Positions 37,735 through 47,574 of a DNA stretch of 64,000 bases are shown one piece after another. How positions within the stretch are numbered: position 1 is the first letter of the stretch; every line of letters begins with the position of its first letter. A model generated the notes under the pieces. The model ran no database searches. It was given only the letters and a program-made list of their open reading frames with translations, and was not told the DNA's origin. The stretch comes from Pseudofulvimonas gallinarii (lineage in GTDB: Bacteria > Pseudomonadota > Gammaproteobacteria > Xanthomonadales > UBA2363): NCBI RefSeq assembly GCF_004343305.1, contig NZ_SMAF01000007.1, positions 1-64,000 on the forward strand, read 5' to 3'. Position numbers and translations under genes: made by a program.

Positions 37735-38793
37735 ATGAGCATTCCTGGCGAAACGATGGGCGGCATCCGCCCCGATTCCGATCCGCGGCGCCCCGTGGTT
37801 GCACCCGTGGTGGCGACGGGCGGTGTCGTCGACGACAGCGCAGTGTCCTGGGCGGCGATCATCGCCGGCGCCGCCGCCGCGGCCGCACTGTCGCTGGCGC
37901 TGGTGCTGCTGGGCACCGGGCTGGGCCTGTCCTCGGTGTCGCCCTGGGCCTTCGAAGGCGTCAGCGCCGAAACCTTCGGCTGGGCGACCATCGCCTGGAT
38001 CAGTTTCACCGCCATCGCTGCCTCCGGACTCGGTGGCTACCTGACCGGCCGCCTGCGCCGGCGCTGGACCGGCGTCGCCAGCGACGAAACCTACTTCCGC
38101 GACACCGCCCATGGCTTCCTGAGCTGGGCGATCGCCACGCTGCTTACGGCAGCGCTGCTGACCGGCTCGATCGCGGCGATGCTGGGCACCGGCGCGCGCG
38201 CGGGCGCCTCGCTGGCAGGCGCTGCCGCCGGCACCGTCGGCATGACCGCCGGCGGCGCGACTGCAGCGCTGGCCGGTGACGAAGGCGAGGCCCACGATGG
38301 CGTGGTCGAGTACTACATCGACCAGCTGTTCCGTCGCGACGCCGACGCGTCGCCGGGCTTCGACCGTCGCATGCCGGCCACGCAGGCGGCCGACGAAAGC
38401 GCCGACATGGCCGATCCGTCCGCGACGATGTCGCCGCGGCGCGAAGCCCGTCCCCAGTTCCCGATGCACATGGGCAGCCGGCCGGAAGCGGCGCGGATCA
38501 TCGCCAACAGCCTGCGCACCCGCACGCTGGACGACGCCGACACCCATTACCTGGGACAGCTCGTCGCCGAGCGCACCGGCCTGGGCCAGACCGAAGCGGA
38601 AGCGCGCGTCACGCAGATGCATGCCGCCCTGACCACTCGCCTGGAAGCCCTGGAGAGCGAAGCGCGCGAGGCCGCCGATGCGGCGCGCAAGGCCTCCGCC
38701 TACGCGGCACTCTGGCTGTTCATCACCCTGTTGCTGGGCGCTTTCACCGCCAGCCTGCTGGCGACCGTTGGTGGCCGCCATCGTGACCTCTGA
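37735..38793 (+). CDS. Membrane protein, PhnA-like family, unknown function
   Basis: 352 residues. Four hydrophobic helices in the first ~190 residues ([46 protein letters not shown]; the region after [15 protein letters not shown]; and an Ala/Gly-rich segment), then a soluble, mixed-charge domain (about 190-325), and a final helix ([21 protein letters not shown]). The WISF...[14 protein letters not shown] and [13 protein letters not shown] blocks recur in proteins annotated PhnA-like; no link to phosphonates is evident. GAGAGGA ribosome site. It is expressed from a predicted sigma-54 promoter and followed 20 bp later by a tiny membrane peptide gene. Confidence 0.8.
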   Translation: MSIPGETMGGIRPDSDPRRPVVAPVVATGGVVDDSAVSWAAIIAGAAAAAALSLALVLLGTGLGLSSVSPWAFEGVSAETFGWATIAWISFTAIAASGLGGYLTGRLRRRWTGVASDETYFRDTAHGFLSWAIATLLTAALLTGSIAAMLGTGARAGASLAGAAAGTVGMTAGGATAALAGDEGEAHDGVVEYYIDQLFRRDADASPGFDRRMPATQAADESADMADPSATMSPRREARPQFPMHMGSRPEAARIIANSLRTRTLDDADTHYLGQLVAERTGLGQTEAEARVTQMHAALTTRLEALESEAREAADAARKASAYAALWLFITLLLGAFTASLLATVGGRHRDL

Positions 38794-38813
38794 AACCGAA
38801 AAGGAGAACGACC

Positions 38814-38885
38814 ATGAGATACCTGCTGCTGTGGCTGCTCGGCATTCCCATCCCCATCCTGATCCTGCTGGCGATCCTGTTCTGA
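38814..38885 (+). CDS. 23-residue membrane peptide
   Basis: Reads [20 protein letters not shown] followed by ILF and a TGA stop. It is a single hydrophobic helix with a Pro-x-Pro kink. An AAGGAG ribosome site sits 8 bp before the ATG, better than that of most genes here, and it follows the preceding membrane protein by only 20 bp. These points argue for a real small protein, perhaps a partner of the upstream gene. It is too short for similarity evidence. Confidence 0.7.
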   Translation: MRYLLLWLLGIPIPILILLAILF

Positions 38886-38914
38886 CTGCCGGTGACGGAC
38901 AGCCGGAATGGAGT

Positions 38915-38951
38915 CCGTGGAGGTCCGGCCGCCAGGCCGGGCTTTCCACGG
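38915..38951. terminator. Nested GC hairpin between convergent genes
   Basis: Outer stem CCGTGGA/TCCACGG (38915-38921/38945-38951) encloses CCGGCC-gcca-GGCCGG. It lies between the 23-residue peptide gene and the convergent mnmG end, where a two-way terminator is expected, but neither side has a T run. Confidence 0.5.
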
Positions 38952-38983
38952 CGCAGGCCGCGCCCGGCGGCAGCGTCCTCCGC

Positions 38984-40885
38984 TCAGGCGGCGCGGTCGC
39001 TGTCGCCGGCGCGGTGGCGGCGAAGATGGACGAGAAGCAGGGAAATCGCCGCCGGCGTGACACCACTGATGCGGCCGGCCTGGCCGATGGTGTCGGGCCG
39101 CACCTGTCCCAGTTTCTGGCGGATTTCGGCGCTCAGTCCGGCGACGGCGCCATAGTCGAAACCGGCGGGAATCACCGTGCTTTCGTTGCGTTGCCGGCGC
39201 TCGATGTCCTCGGCCTGGCGGCCGAGGTAGCCGGCGTACTTGGTGGCGATCTGCACCTGTTCGGCGACCGCCTCGTCTTCCACGCCCGGCGCCAGCTGCG
39301 GCACGCGCATCAGGCCGGCGTAGTCCATTTCCGGACGACGCAGCAGGTCGAGCATCGACGTTTCACGGCTGATGGCGATGTCCAACGCGGCCTCGATATC
39401 CGCTGCCAGCGCATTGCCCGGCGCCGCCCACAGCGCACCCAGCCGCGCGGTCTCTGCTTCGATGGCGTCGCGCTTGCGCGCGAACGCGCCCCAGCGCAGC
39501 TCGTCGACCAGGCCGAGATCACGACCGATGGCCGTGAGGCGCAGGTCGGCGTTGTCCTCGCGCAGCTGCAGCCGGTATTCGGCGCGCGACGTGAACATGC
39601 GATACGGCTCGATGGTGCCGTTGCTGGTCAGGTCGTCGACGAGGACGCCGATGTAGGCCTGGTCGCGGCGCGGCGTCCACGGCTCCAGGCCCAGCGCGGC
39701 GCGCGCGGCATTGAGTCCGGCGACAAGGCCTTGCGCCGCGGCTTCCTCGTAACCGGTCGTGCCGTTGATCTGGCCGGCGAAATACAGCCCGGCGATCGCC
39801 TGCGTTTCCAGCGAGGTCTTCAGCCCGCGCGGATCGAAGTAGTCGTATTCGATGGCGTAACCCGGCCGCGTGATGTGCGCGTTCTCGAAGCCGGCGATGG
39901 AGCGCACCAGCGCGAACTGCACGTCGTAGGGCAGCGAGGTGGAAATGCCGTTTGGATAGATTTCGTGGGTGTCCAGTCCTTCCGGCTCGACGAAGATCTG
40001 GTGGCTGTCGCGCTCGGCGAAGCGCACGACCTTGTCTTCGATCGACGGACAGTAACGCGGCCCGACGCCTTCGATGGCGCCGGTGTACAGCGGCGAGCGA
40101 TCGAGGCCGTCGCGGATGATGTCGTGCGTGCGCGTGCTGGTATGCGTGATCCAGCAGCTCACCTGGCGCGGGTGGTCGTCACGCGTACCGAGGAAGGAAA
40201 ACACCGGACGCGGATCATCACCCGGCTGTTCGGCCAGCTTCGACCAGTCGATGCTGCGGCCGTCGATGCGCGGCGGCGTGCCGGTCTTGAGGCGGTCCAC
40301 GCGCAGCGGCAGTTCACGCAGGCGCTCGGCCAGCGTCAGCGCCGGCGCGTCACCGGCGCGGCCACCGCGGTAGTTCGCCTGGCCGATGTGGATGCGGCCG
40401 GCCAGGAAGGTGCCGGCCGTGAGCACCACGGCACGGGCGTGGAAGTCCAGCCCCATCTGCGTACGCACGCCGGTCACGCGGTCGCCGTCCAGCAGCAGGT
40501 CGTCGACGGCCTGCTGGAACAGGCTGAGGTTGGGCTGCGATTCCACGGCGCGCCGGATGAAGGCGCGGTAGAGCGCGCGGTCGGCCTGGCAACGCGTGGC
40601 GCGCACGGCCGGTCCCTTGCTCGCGTTCAGGCGGCGCCACTGGATGCCGGCGGCATCGGCCGCCTGAGCCATGACCCCGCCGAGGGCGTCGATCTCCTTG
40701 ACCAGGTGCCCCTTGCCGATGCCGCCGATGGCCGGATTGCAGCTCATCGCACCGATCGTCTCGATGCTGTGCGTGAGCAGCAGGGTGCGCGCACCGGCAC
40801 GGGCGGACGCCAGCGCCGCCTCGGTGCCGGCATGGCCGCCACCGATGACGATGACATCGAAGTGCAGTTCGGGATTCACGGGCAC
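38984..40885 (-). CDS. mnmG: tRNA uridine-5-carboxymethylaminomethyl modification enzyme MnmG (GidA)
   Basis: 633 residues from a GTG at 40885 (a second GTG lies two codons in). FAD-binding [12 protein letters not shown] near residue 14, the conserved Cys motif [17 protein letters not shown], and [17 protein letters not shown]. With MnmE it installs the cmnm5 group on U34 of several tRNAs. In many gammaproteobacteria mnmG sits near oriC with rsmG and parAB; none of these is here. Confidence 0.95.
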   Translation of the reverse strand: MPVNPELHFDVIVIGGGHAGTEAALASARAGARTLLLTHSIETIGAMSCNPAIGGIGKGHLVKEIDALGGVMAQAADAAGIQWRRLNASKGPAVRATRCQADRALYRAFIRRAVESQPNLSLFQQAVDDLLLDGDRVTGVRTQMGLDFHARAVVLTAGTFLAGRIHIGQANYRGGRAGDAPALTLAERLRELPLRVDRLKTGTPPRIDGRSIDWSKLAEQPGDDPRPVFSFLGTRDDHPRQVSCWITHTSTRTHDIIRDGLDRSPLYTGAIEGVGPRYCPSIEDKVVRFAERDSHQIFVEPEGLDTHEIYPNGISTSLPYDVQFALVRSIAGFENAHITRPGYAIEYDYFDPRGLKTSLETQAIAGLYFAGQINGTTGYEEAAAQGLVAGLNAARAALGLEPWTPRRDQAYIGVLVDDLTSNGTIEPYRMFTSRAEYRLQLREDNADLRLTAIGRDLGLVDELRWGAFARKRDAIEAETARLGALWAAPGNALAADIEAALDIAISRETSMLDLLRRPEMDYAGLMRVPQLAPGVEDEAVAEQVQIATKYAGYLGRQAEDIERRQRNESTVIPAGFDYGAVAGLSAEIRQKLGQVRPDTIGQAGRISGVTPAAISLLLVHLRRHRAGDSDRAA

Positions 40886-41124
40886 GGCCTGGGCAGCAAC
40901 GAACGGGACGCCATTTTAGCGGCCGCCGGCGCTGCGGCGCCTTTACGCGGCGGCGCCCGGTTGGCTGCTGTTGCCAGGCGACCGGCGACCCGTTCCAGCA
41001 GCGCTTCCCGCTTCCCTGTCGCCACTGCGGTTTTGTCGCAGCAGCAATCCCGGCAGCCCGGCTTTCCCTTCCCGGCCGCGACCACGCGGTCAGACCCGAT
41101 CCGTCCACTTGACAGGAGTCCATC

Positions 41125-43230
41125 ATGGCTACCCCAAAGCGTCCTGCCACCCCAGCCCGCCGCGAGAAGAAGCCCGCCAGCGCGCCCGAGCGCCGCGGCA
41201 ATGCCGGCGAACTGCACCAGCTCACCGGCGACGGCCATCCGCCCCTGACCACCAACCAGGGGATTCCAGTCGCCGACAACCAGAACTCGCTGCGCGCCTT
41301 CCCGCGGGGTCCGACGTTGCTGGAAGACTTCATCCTGCGCGAGAAGATCACCCACTTCGACCACGAGCGCATTCCCGAGCGCATCGTCCACGCGCGCGGC
41401 AGCGGCGCCCACGGCTACTTCGAGCTGACCCGCTCGCTGAAGAAGTACACGCGCGCGAGCATCCTCACCGAGACCGGCGTGCGCACGCCGGTGTTCTGCC
41501 GGTTCTCGACCGTCGCCGGCGGCGCCGGTTCCATCGACACGCCGCGTGACGTGCGCGGTTTCGCCGTGAAGTTCTACACGCAGGAAGGCAACTGGGACCT
41601 GGTCGGCAACAACATCCCGGTGTTCTTCATCCAGGACGCGATGAAGTTTCCCGACCTCGTGCACTCGGTGAAGATGGAGCCGGACCGCGGCTTCCCGCAG
41701 GCGGCCAGTGCGCACGACACGTTCTGGGACTTCATCTCGCTGACGCCCGAATCGATGCACATGATCATGTGGGCGATGAGCGACCGCACCATCCCGCGTT
41801 CGCTGCGCATGATCGAAGGCTTCGGTGTACACAGCTTCCGCCTGGTCAACGACAAGGGCGTCGCGACCTTCGTGAAGTTCCACTGGCGGCCGGTGCTGGG
41901 ACTGCAGTCCACCTGCTGGGACGAGGCGGTGAAGATCGCCGGCAACGATCCGGACTTCCATCGCCGTGACCTCTTCGAGTCCATCCAGCGCGGCGACTTC
42001 CCGGAATGGGAGCTGGGCGTGCAGCTGTTCACGGAGGAACAAGCCGAGAGCTTCCCCTTCGACCACCTGGATCCGACCAAGCTGATCCCCGAGGAGCTGG
42101 TGCCGCTGCAGATCATCGGCCGCATGGTCCTCGACCGCTGGCCGGACAATTTCTTCGCCGAGACCGAGCAGGTCGCGTTCTGCCCCGCCAACATCGTGCC
42201 GGGCATCGACTTCAGCAACGACCCGCTGCTGCAGGGGCGGCTGTTCTCCTACCTGGACACGCAGCTGATCCGCCTGGGCGGCCCGAACTTCCACCAGCTG
42301 CCGATCAATGCGCCGAAGTGTCCGTTCGCCAACCATCAGCGCGACGGCTACATGCAGACGCGCATTCCGAAGGGTCGGGTGAACTACGAGCCCAGCTCGC
42401 TGCAAGGCGACACGCCGCGGCAGACCGACGCCGGTTTTCCGTCGTTCCCGGAACCCGCCGAAAGCGGCACGAAGACCCGCCTGCGCCCGGAGAGCTTCGC
42501 CGACCACTACTCGCAGGCACGGCAGTTCTACCGCAGCCAGACGGCCATCGAGCAGGCGCACATCGCCTATGCGCTGGTGTTCGAGCTGTCGAAGGTCGAG
42601 ACGCTGGCCGTGCGCGAACGCATGGTCGGCCACCTGCGCCACATCGACGCCGACCTGGCCGGACGCGTCGCCGATGGCCTGGCACTGGATGCGCTGCCCC
42701 CACCGCCGCCGGCCTTCGTCGAACCCCGGGACCTGCCGCCGTCGCCACCGCTGCAACTGATCGGTAAAGGCAAGCCGACCCTGAAGGGTCGTGCCGTTGG
42801 CATCCTCGTCGATGACGGATCGAACGGCAGCGCCATCGCCGCGCTGAAGAAGGCGGTCGAAGCCGCCGGCGCCAGCGTGAAGATCGTCGCGCCCAGGATC
42901 GGTGGTGCCGTCCTGAAGGGCGGCAGGCGGCTGCCGGCGGACGGCAAGCTCGATGGCACGCCGTCGGTGGTCTTCGACGCCGTCGCGGTCATCCTCGACC
43001 CGGCCGCGGGCGTAAAGCTGGCGCAGGAGGCGGCGGCGGCGGACTGGGTACGCGACGCCTTCGGCCACCTCAAGGCCATCGCCTTCGATGCCGGCGCCCG
43101 CGCACTGGTCGAAAAGGCCGGCATCAAGCCGGATGCCGGCGTCCTCGACGCTGCAGACATCGCTGCCTTCCTCAAGCAGGCGGCGACGCGGCAGTGGTCG
43201 CGCGAGCCGACGCTGCGCACGCTGCCCTGA
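41125..43230 (+). CDS. katE: Catalase, large-subunit type (HPII)
   Basis: 701 residues. The N-terminal ~500 residues are a clade 2 haem catalase: catalytic H89 ([12 protein letters not shown]), Asn in [13 protein letters not shown], and proximal haem ligand Y376 (RLFSYLDTQ). The C-terminal ~150 residues (from about [14 protein letters not shown]) form the DJ-1/PfpI-like flavodoxin-fold domain found only in large catalases. Cytoplasmic, degrades H2O2. Ribosome site AGGAG. First of three + strand stress genes. Confidence 0.96.
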   Translation: MATPKRPATPARREKKPASAPERRGNAGELHQLTGDGHPPLTTNQGIPVADNQNSLRAFPRGPTLLEDFILREKITHFDHERIPERIVHARGSGAHGYFELTRSLKKYTRASILTETGVRTPVFCRFSTVAGGAGSIDTPRDVRGFAVKFYTQEGNWDLVGNNIPVFFIQDAMKFPDLVHSVKMEPDRGFPQAASAHDTFWDFISLTPESMHMIMWAMSDRTIPRSLRMIEGFGVHSFRLVNDKGVATFVKFHWRPVLGLQSTCWDEAVKIAGNDPDFHRRDLFESIQRGDFPEWELGVQLFTEEQAESFPFDHLDPTKLIPEELVPLQIIGRMVLDRWPDNFFAETEQVAFCPANIVPGIDFSNDPLLQGRLFSYLDTQLIRLGGPNFHQLPINAPKCPFANHQRDGYMQTRIPKGRVNYEPSSLQGDTPRQTDAGFPSFPEPAESGTKTRLRPESFADHYSQARQFYRSQTAIEQAHIAYALVFELSKVETLAVRERMVGHLRHIDADLAGRVADGLALDALPPPPPAFVEPRDLPPSPPLQLIGKGKPTLKGRAVGILVDDGSNGSAIAALKKAVEAAGASVKIVAPRIGGAVLKGGRRLPADGKLDGTPSVVFDAVAVILDPAAGVKLAQEAAAADWVRDAFGHLKAIAFDAGARALVEKAGIKPDAGVLDAADIAAFLKQAATRQWSREPTLRTLP

Positions 43231-43280
43231 TTCCACTCCCGCCCCACACCCGTTCACCACAGACAGACAAGGAGAACATC

Positions 43281-43805
43281 ATGGCCGATATCGACCAGCA
43301 GCCATCCCGCGACCTCGCCGGTACCGACGCCCTCGACAAGATCAGGTCGCTGGCGGACGGCGTGCGCACCTGTTTCTTCACCAGCAATCCGGGCGGTTTT
43401 CCCGCCAGCAGTACGCCGATGTCGGTGCAGGACGTCGAAGACGACGGCACCATCTGGTTCATCAGCAGCACCCAGAGCGACCGCAACCGGCATATCGCCA
43501 GTGATCCGCGCGTCAGCCTGAGCTTCCAGAACGAGGGCAAGTACGAATACCTCGTGCTGCAGGGCGAGGCGACCATCCATACCGACCGTGCAACGGTCGA
43601 AGCCCACTGGACCAGCCTGACGAATGCCTGGTTCGAGGACGGCATCGACGACCCGAGAGTAAGCGTGATCGCTTTCCGGCCACGTGAAGGCCATTATTGG
43701 GAAACGAAGGCCGGCAAGCTGGTCGCCTTCGCGAAGATGAGCTTTGCCGCACTGACCGGGTCCAGGGTGGACGACGGCGGCGTCGAAGGCTCGTTGAAGG
43801 TCTGA
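43281..43805 (+). CDS. General stress protein 26-like flavin-binding (PPOX-fold) protein
   Basis: 174 residues from the ATG at 43281 after an AAGGAG site. It has the split-barrel pattern of the Pyrid_ox_like/general stress protein 26 family (MSVQDVEDDGTIWFISS, SDRNRHIASDPRVSLSFQ, YLVLQGEATIHTDR, WFEDGIDDPRVSVIAFRP). Members bind FMN or FAD and are linked to stress responses; the substrate is unknown. It follows katE by 50 bp. Confidence 0.88.
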   Translation: MADIDQQPSRDLAGTDALDKIRSLADGVRTCFFTSNPGGFPASSTPMSVQDVEDDGTIWFISSTQSDRNRHIASDPRVSLSFQNEGKYEYLVLQGEATIHTDRATVEAHWTSLTNAWFEDGIDDPRVSVIAFRPREGHYWETKAGKLVAFAKMSFAALTGSRVDDGGVEGSLKV

Positions 43806-43844
43806 GCACGGTCGCGGCGTTCACGCAAGCGGGGAGGACGGAGG

Positions 43845-44303
43845 ATGACGGACAACATTTTTGTCGCGCTGCGTGAAAGCCACGAGATCCAGCGCTCGCT
43901 GTGCCGGAAACTGTTGCGGTCGCCGCCGCGAAGCCAGCGGCGGATCGCGCTGTTCACGGATCTGCGCATCGAACTGGCCGCCCACGCGGCGGCCGAGGAA
44001 CGCTTCCTGTATGCGCCGGCGCTGATGGATGACGCCGGCCTGGATTCCTCGCGCCATGCGCTGCACGAGCATCACCAGATCGACGAGCTGGTCGAGGACC
44101 TGCAGGTCGTGACCAAGGCCGGTGCCGCATGGATGGCCAAAGCTCGCAAGCTTTCGGAGAAGGTCCACCACCACCTTCGCGAAGAAGAGAAGAAGTTCTT
44201 CCAGGTCTGCGGCAAGATCCTCGACGACCGCCAGAAGCAGCGGCTCGCCCGGCAGTACCGGCGCGACTACCAGCGCATGCTTGCTGTCCTGCGCGGCGGC
44301 TGA
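43845..44303 (+). CDS. Hemerythrin-like (HHE) domain protein
   Basis: 152 residues forming a four-helix bundle. Candidate di-iron ligands sit at the expected places: His in RESHEIQ, His and Glu in ELAAHAAAEERF, His in LHEHHQIDEL, and His/Glu in KVHHHLREEEKKFF. It could bind O2 or NO or protect against oxidants. Third gene of the katE group and 39 bp after the preceding gene. Confidence 0.88.
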   Translation: MTDNIFVALRESHEIQRSLCRKLLRSPPRSQRRIALFTDLRIELAAHAAAEERFLYAPALMDDAGLDSSRHALHEHHQIDELVEDLQVVTKAGAAWMAKARKLSEKVHHHLREEEKKFFQVCGKILDDRQKQRLARQYRRDYQRMLAVLRGG

Positions 44304-44313
44304 GCCACGCCGG

Positions 44314-44339
44314 CGCCTGCCCACGCCGCCAGGCGTTTT
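44314..44339 (+). terminator. Possible terminator after the hemerythrin gene
   Basis: CGCCTG / CAGGCG (6-bp stem, 10-nt loop) followed by TTTT. Short but well placed, 11 bp after the stop. Confidence 0.5.
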
Positions 44340-44490
44340 CGGCAGGGGACGGTCGCGGCCCCGATAAAGGCCACAGCGAGGGCGGCAGGACCGAACGCGG
44401 CCTTTGTGTCGCTTTCGCAGCCGAAATCCCGTTACCGGTGATGAACGGTCGGCGCTGGCGGACCGGCAATCACCGGATCGGAGGCAGGTC

Positions 44491-45189
44491 ATGAAATTCG
44501 GAATGGGCTTTCTGGTGCTGGCGGCCACCGTGCTGCCTGGAATGGTCGGGGCGCAGGAACGTGGCGCCTGCCAGGAGGATTTCGCATCGGTACCGCAGCT
44601 GCCGCAGCGCGGCTGGATATTCCGCAACAACAGCAGCCCGATCGGGAGCACTGGCTGGTTCCAGGGCATCCCGGCGCGCTTCACCGCGCATGGTGGTGCC
44701 AGCAACAGCTACCTGTCGGCCGACAAGGACAATGCCGGCGGCAGCTTCCCGGTACTGAGCAACTGGGCGATCACGCCGGTGATGCGTTTCCAGCCGGGCC
44801 TGTCGCTGTCGTTCTACACCCGATCAGCCGGCGGCGCCGGCAGCGCCGCCGACCGCCTGCAGGTGCTGTACTGCCAGCGCGGCCCGGGCGTGAGCTGCAA
44901 GGATCCCGGCAGCGAATCCGGCTCGATGAACCACTTCAACGAGCTGATGTGGGTCAACGTCAACGCCGATGCCGGCGGCTATCCGACGGCCTGGACCGCG
45001 TACACCGTCGGTGCGGCGCAGGGCCTGCCGACCAGCGGCAGCGGCCGCATCGCCTTCCGCTACTACAACCTCTGGCAGAACCCGAACGACTGGGGATCGA
45101 CCATCGGCATCGACACGGTGTCCGTGCAGGGCGGCAGCGGCTGCACTTTCGGCGACACGATCTTCTACAACGGGCTGCAGGCGAGCTGA
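44491..45189 (+). CDS. Secreted protein with choice-of-anchor-J-like domain
   Basis: 232 residues; signal peptide 1-21 (MKFGMGFLVLAATVLPGMVGA). The mature protein is a beta-sandwich of the cleaved-adhesin/choice-of-anchor J type: QEDFASVPQLPQRGWIFRNN, SNWAITPVMRF, LSFYTRSA and GIDTVSVQG. Such domains bind sugars or anchor surface proteins. It ends in GDTIFYNGLQAS, a variant of the short C-terminal tail shared with two other exported proteins in this window. Confidence 0.78.
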   Translation: MKFGMGFLVLAATVLPGMVGAQERGACQEDFASVPQLPQRGWIFRNNSSPIGSTGWFQGIPARFTAHGGASNSYLSADKDNAGGSFPVLSNWAITPVMRFQPGLSLSFYTRSAGGAGSAADRLQVLYCQRGPGVSCKDPGSESGSMNHFNELMWVNVNADAGGYPTAWTAYTVGAAQGLPTSGSGRIAFRYYNLWQNPNDWGSTIGIDTVSVQGGSGCTFGDTIFYNGLQAS

Positions 45190-45196
45190 GGCTGTA

Positions 45197-45892
45197 CTAG
45201 CCGGCGTGGGCCGGCTCGTAGCGATAGCCGACGCCGTACACCGAATGGATGAGTTCACGGCCGGGCATGGCCTGGTCGAGCTTGCGGCGCAGGTTCTTGA
45301 TGTGCGAATCGACGGCGCGGTCGGAGACATCGCGGAAATCGTCGTAGATGCGGTCCAGCAGTTCGGCACGGCTGAACACGCGCCCGGGTCGCTCGACCAG
45401 CGTGCGCAGCAGTTCGAACTCGACGCCGGTCAGGCTGACCGGTTTGCCCGCCAGCTCGACGCGGCGCGCATCGGCGTCGATGCGCAGCAGCTCGGCGTCC
45501 TGCGGTTCGGGCGCACGGCCGCGGCGCAGTACCGCACGCACGCGCGCCACCACCTCGCGCGGACTGAACGGCTTGCAGATGTAGTCGTCGGCGCCCAGCT
45601 CCAGGCCCAGCAGGCGGTCGATCTCCTCGGCGCGGGAAGTGACCATGATGATCGGGAGGTTGGAGTCGCGGCGGATTTCCTTGCAGAGGGTGAGGCCGTC
45701 CATGCCAGGCAGGTTGATGTCCAGCAGCACCAGCACGGGCCGGTGCTCGGCAATGGCGGCAAGGACGGTGTCGCCGCGCTCGACGATCACCGGGTCGAAA
45801 CCGGCGGCGCGCAGGTAGTCGGCCAGCAGCCGGGCCAGCTTGGGTTCGTCTTCGACGACGAAGATCACATCGGCGGCGATCATGCTGTTCAT
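45197..45892 (-). CDS. baeR: OmpR-family response regulator (BaeR-like)
   Basis: 231 residues. Receiver domain with acidic E14/D15, phosphoacceptor D58 (LLDINLPG) and Lys in ICKPFSPRE; winged-helix output domain (FSRAELLDRIYDDFRDVSDRAVDSHIKNLRRK). The RDVSDRAVDSHIKNLR helix is typical of BaeR. In E. coli BaeSR answers envelope stress and induces RND drug pumps. The start overlaps the kinase stop. Convergent with the secreted protein gene. Confidence 0.88.
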   Translation of the reverse strand: MNSMIAADVIFVVEDEPKLARLLADYLRAAGFDPVIVERGDTVLAAIAEHRPVLVLLDINLPGMDGLTLCKEIRRDSNLPIIMVTSRAEEIDRLLGLELGADDYICKPFSPREVVARVRAVLRRGRAPEPQDAELLRIDADARRVELAGKPVSLTGVEFELLRTLVERPGRVFSRAELLDRIYDDFRDVSDRAVDSHIKNLRRKLDQAMPGRELIHSVYGVGYRYEPAHAG

Positions 45893-47331
45893 GCCGGTAC
45901 TCCGTGGCTTGCGGGCGTGCGCGGCAGCGTGATGTCGATGGCCAGGCCGCCGAGCGCGCCAGGTGATGCGCTGATCCGGCCACCGTGCGCTTCGACGATG
46001 CGCCGGCAGATCGCCAGGCCGAGTCCCGAGCCACCGTCGGCACGCGTGCGCGCGCTGCCGCCGCGCACGAAGGGATCGAACAGGCGCGGCAGCAGCGCCG
46101 CCGGCACCCCCGGTTCACTGTCGTCGAAGCGCAGGTGGATGCGATCACGCTCCTGGTCCAGGCTCACCTGCAGGCGCCCCCCCGAATTCGTATAGCGACG
46201 CGAATTCTCGATCAGGTTCTCGGCCAGCTGGCGCAGGCGTCGCGGATCACCCCGCAACACGACGGGCGCATCGGGTGCGACCAGTTCGACCTCCAGCCCG
46301 GCCTGGGCAAGACGGCCACGGTGGCTGTCCAGGCATTCGCGCATCGTCGCGGCGAGGTCGACGTCGCCCATGCGGTAGTCGAGCGCGCCGATGTCGACCT
46401 GCGCCAGTTCGCGCAGCTCCTCGATCAGGTCGCCCAGGTGCGCCGCTTCCGCGTGCAGCGAAGCCAGTGATTCGGCATCCATCGGCCGGATGCCATCCTG
46501 GATGGCTTCCAGTTCGCCCTTGAGGACGGCCAGCGGCGTACGCAGTTCATGCGCGGCGTCCGCCATCCAGCGTTTGCGCGAGGCATCGGCCTCTTCCAGC
46601 GAGTGCGCGAGGAAATCCATGTCGCGGGCAAGGCGGCCGATCTCGTCGCGCCGCTGCGTGGCCACGCGCGCGGCGAAGTCGCCACTGGCCATGCGCCGCG
46701 CGACCTCGGCGATGCGCTGGATCGGCCGCGTCCATGCTCGGGCGAGCAGTGCCGCCGAGATGGCGAGGATGGCAAGCATGGCCAGTGAGGCCCAGAACAG
46801 GCCGACGCGCTGGCCACGCAGGAAGGATTCGGCGATGTGCGAACGCACCTCGCGCAGTTCATGCAGGCCGACCCAGCCGACGGTTTCCCCGGCGACGACG
46901 ACCGACTCCTGCCGGTGTGTCTGGATGAAATCGTGCCGACCGATCACGGTCTGGCGCTCGCTGTCGAACACGCCCAGGCGCGCCCAGTAGGGCGTCCAGT
47001 GCTCGTGCACCGGACGCGGGGCCGCACGCGCGGGTGACGCCGGTGGGTCGGTCCGCGGCGTCGCCGGCTGCGTTTCATCCTCGAGCTGGCGGGCGCGCGC
47101 CAGCACTTCGCGCCATGCCCGCGGCCGGCCGCGCAGCGTTTCCCAGTTTCCCGCTTCCGCATAGTGCTCCGCGAGGCTGGCTGCGACGGCGGGCAGGCGC
47201 TCGGCCTCGCTGGCGTTGACGAAGTCGATGAAGCCCTGGCCGATGCGCCAGTTCAGGGTCAGCGCCAGCGCGATCAGCGCGATCGCCCCGGCGGCGATCA
47301 TCGACAGCAGGAGTTTTCCGTACAGTTTCAT
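45889..47331 (-). CDS. baeS: Sensor histidine kinase (BaeS-like)
   Basis: 480 residues: first membrane helix about 7-29, a periplasmic sensor (about 30-185), second helix about 186-207, HAMP (RPIQRIAEVARRMASGDF), HisKA phosphoacceptor in DAAHELRTPL (about 265), and HATPase (LAENLIENSRRYT, DSEPGVPA, GSGLGLAICRRI). Note DSEPGVP in place of the usual DxGPGIP G1 box; Gly is replaced by Glu, although the key Asp is kept. Partner of the adjacent regulator by ATGA overlap. Confidence 0.88.
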   Translation of the reverse strand: MKLYGKLLLSMIAAGAIALIALALTLNWRIGQGFIDFVNASEAERLPAVAASLAEHYAEAGNWETLRGRPRAWREVLARARQLEDETQPATPRTDPPASPARAAPRPVHEHWTPYWARLGVFDSERQTVIGRHDFIQTHRQESVVVAGETVGWVGLHELREVRSHIAESFLRGQRVGLFWASLAMLAILAISAALLARAWTRPIQRIAEVARRMASGDFAARVATQRRDEIGRLARDMDFLAHSLEEADASRKRWMADAAHELRTPLAVLKGELEAIQDGIRPMDAESLASLHAEAAHLGDLIEELRELAQVDIGALDYRMGDVDLAATMRECLDSHRGRLAQAGLEVELVAPDAPVVLRGDPRRLRQLAENLIENSRRYTNSGGRLQVSLDQERDRIHLRFDDSEPGVPAALLPRLFDPFVRGGSARTRADGGSGLGLAICRRIVEAHGGRISASPGALGGLAIDITLPRTPASHGVPA

Positions 47332-47529
47332 GGCTGCGCCAGTATCGCGCGAAGCGGCGGCGCAAGCATGGACGGAAGATGGAGGCGCTGCGCACCAGGC
47401 AGCGTCGGCGTGGCGTCACGCCGGGAACGGGGCCCACGACGCATCGGCCGTCGTGGCGCAGCGCCGGTCCGCGGCACGGAATTTCGCGGCGTCAGGGCGG
47501 CAGGCGCCTGCGCGCGGGTGCCCGGACGG

Positions 47530-47556
47530 CCGCCGCCTGCATGACGCAGGCGGCGG
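47530..47556 (-). terminator. GC-rich hairpin after the envelope cluster
   Basis: Perfect 11-bp stem CCGCCGCCTGC / GCAGGCGGCGG with a 5-nt loop, 19 bp beyond the stop of the RND permease. No T run, so termination is plausible but not certain. Confidence 0.45.
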
Positions 47557-47574
47557 ACGAGGTCGTGCCGCGGC

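Noticed and set aside
38678..41248. 856-codon + strand frame opposite mnmG
   Set aside because: Antisense shadow; mnmG has all family motifs on the minus strand.
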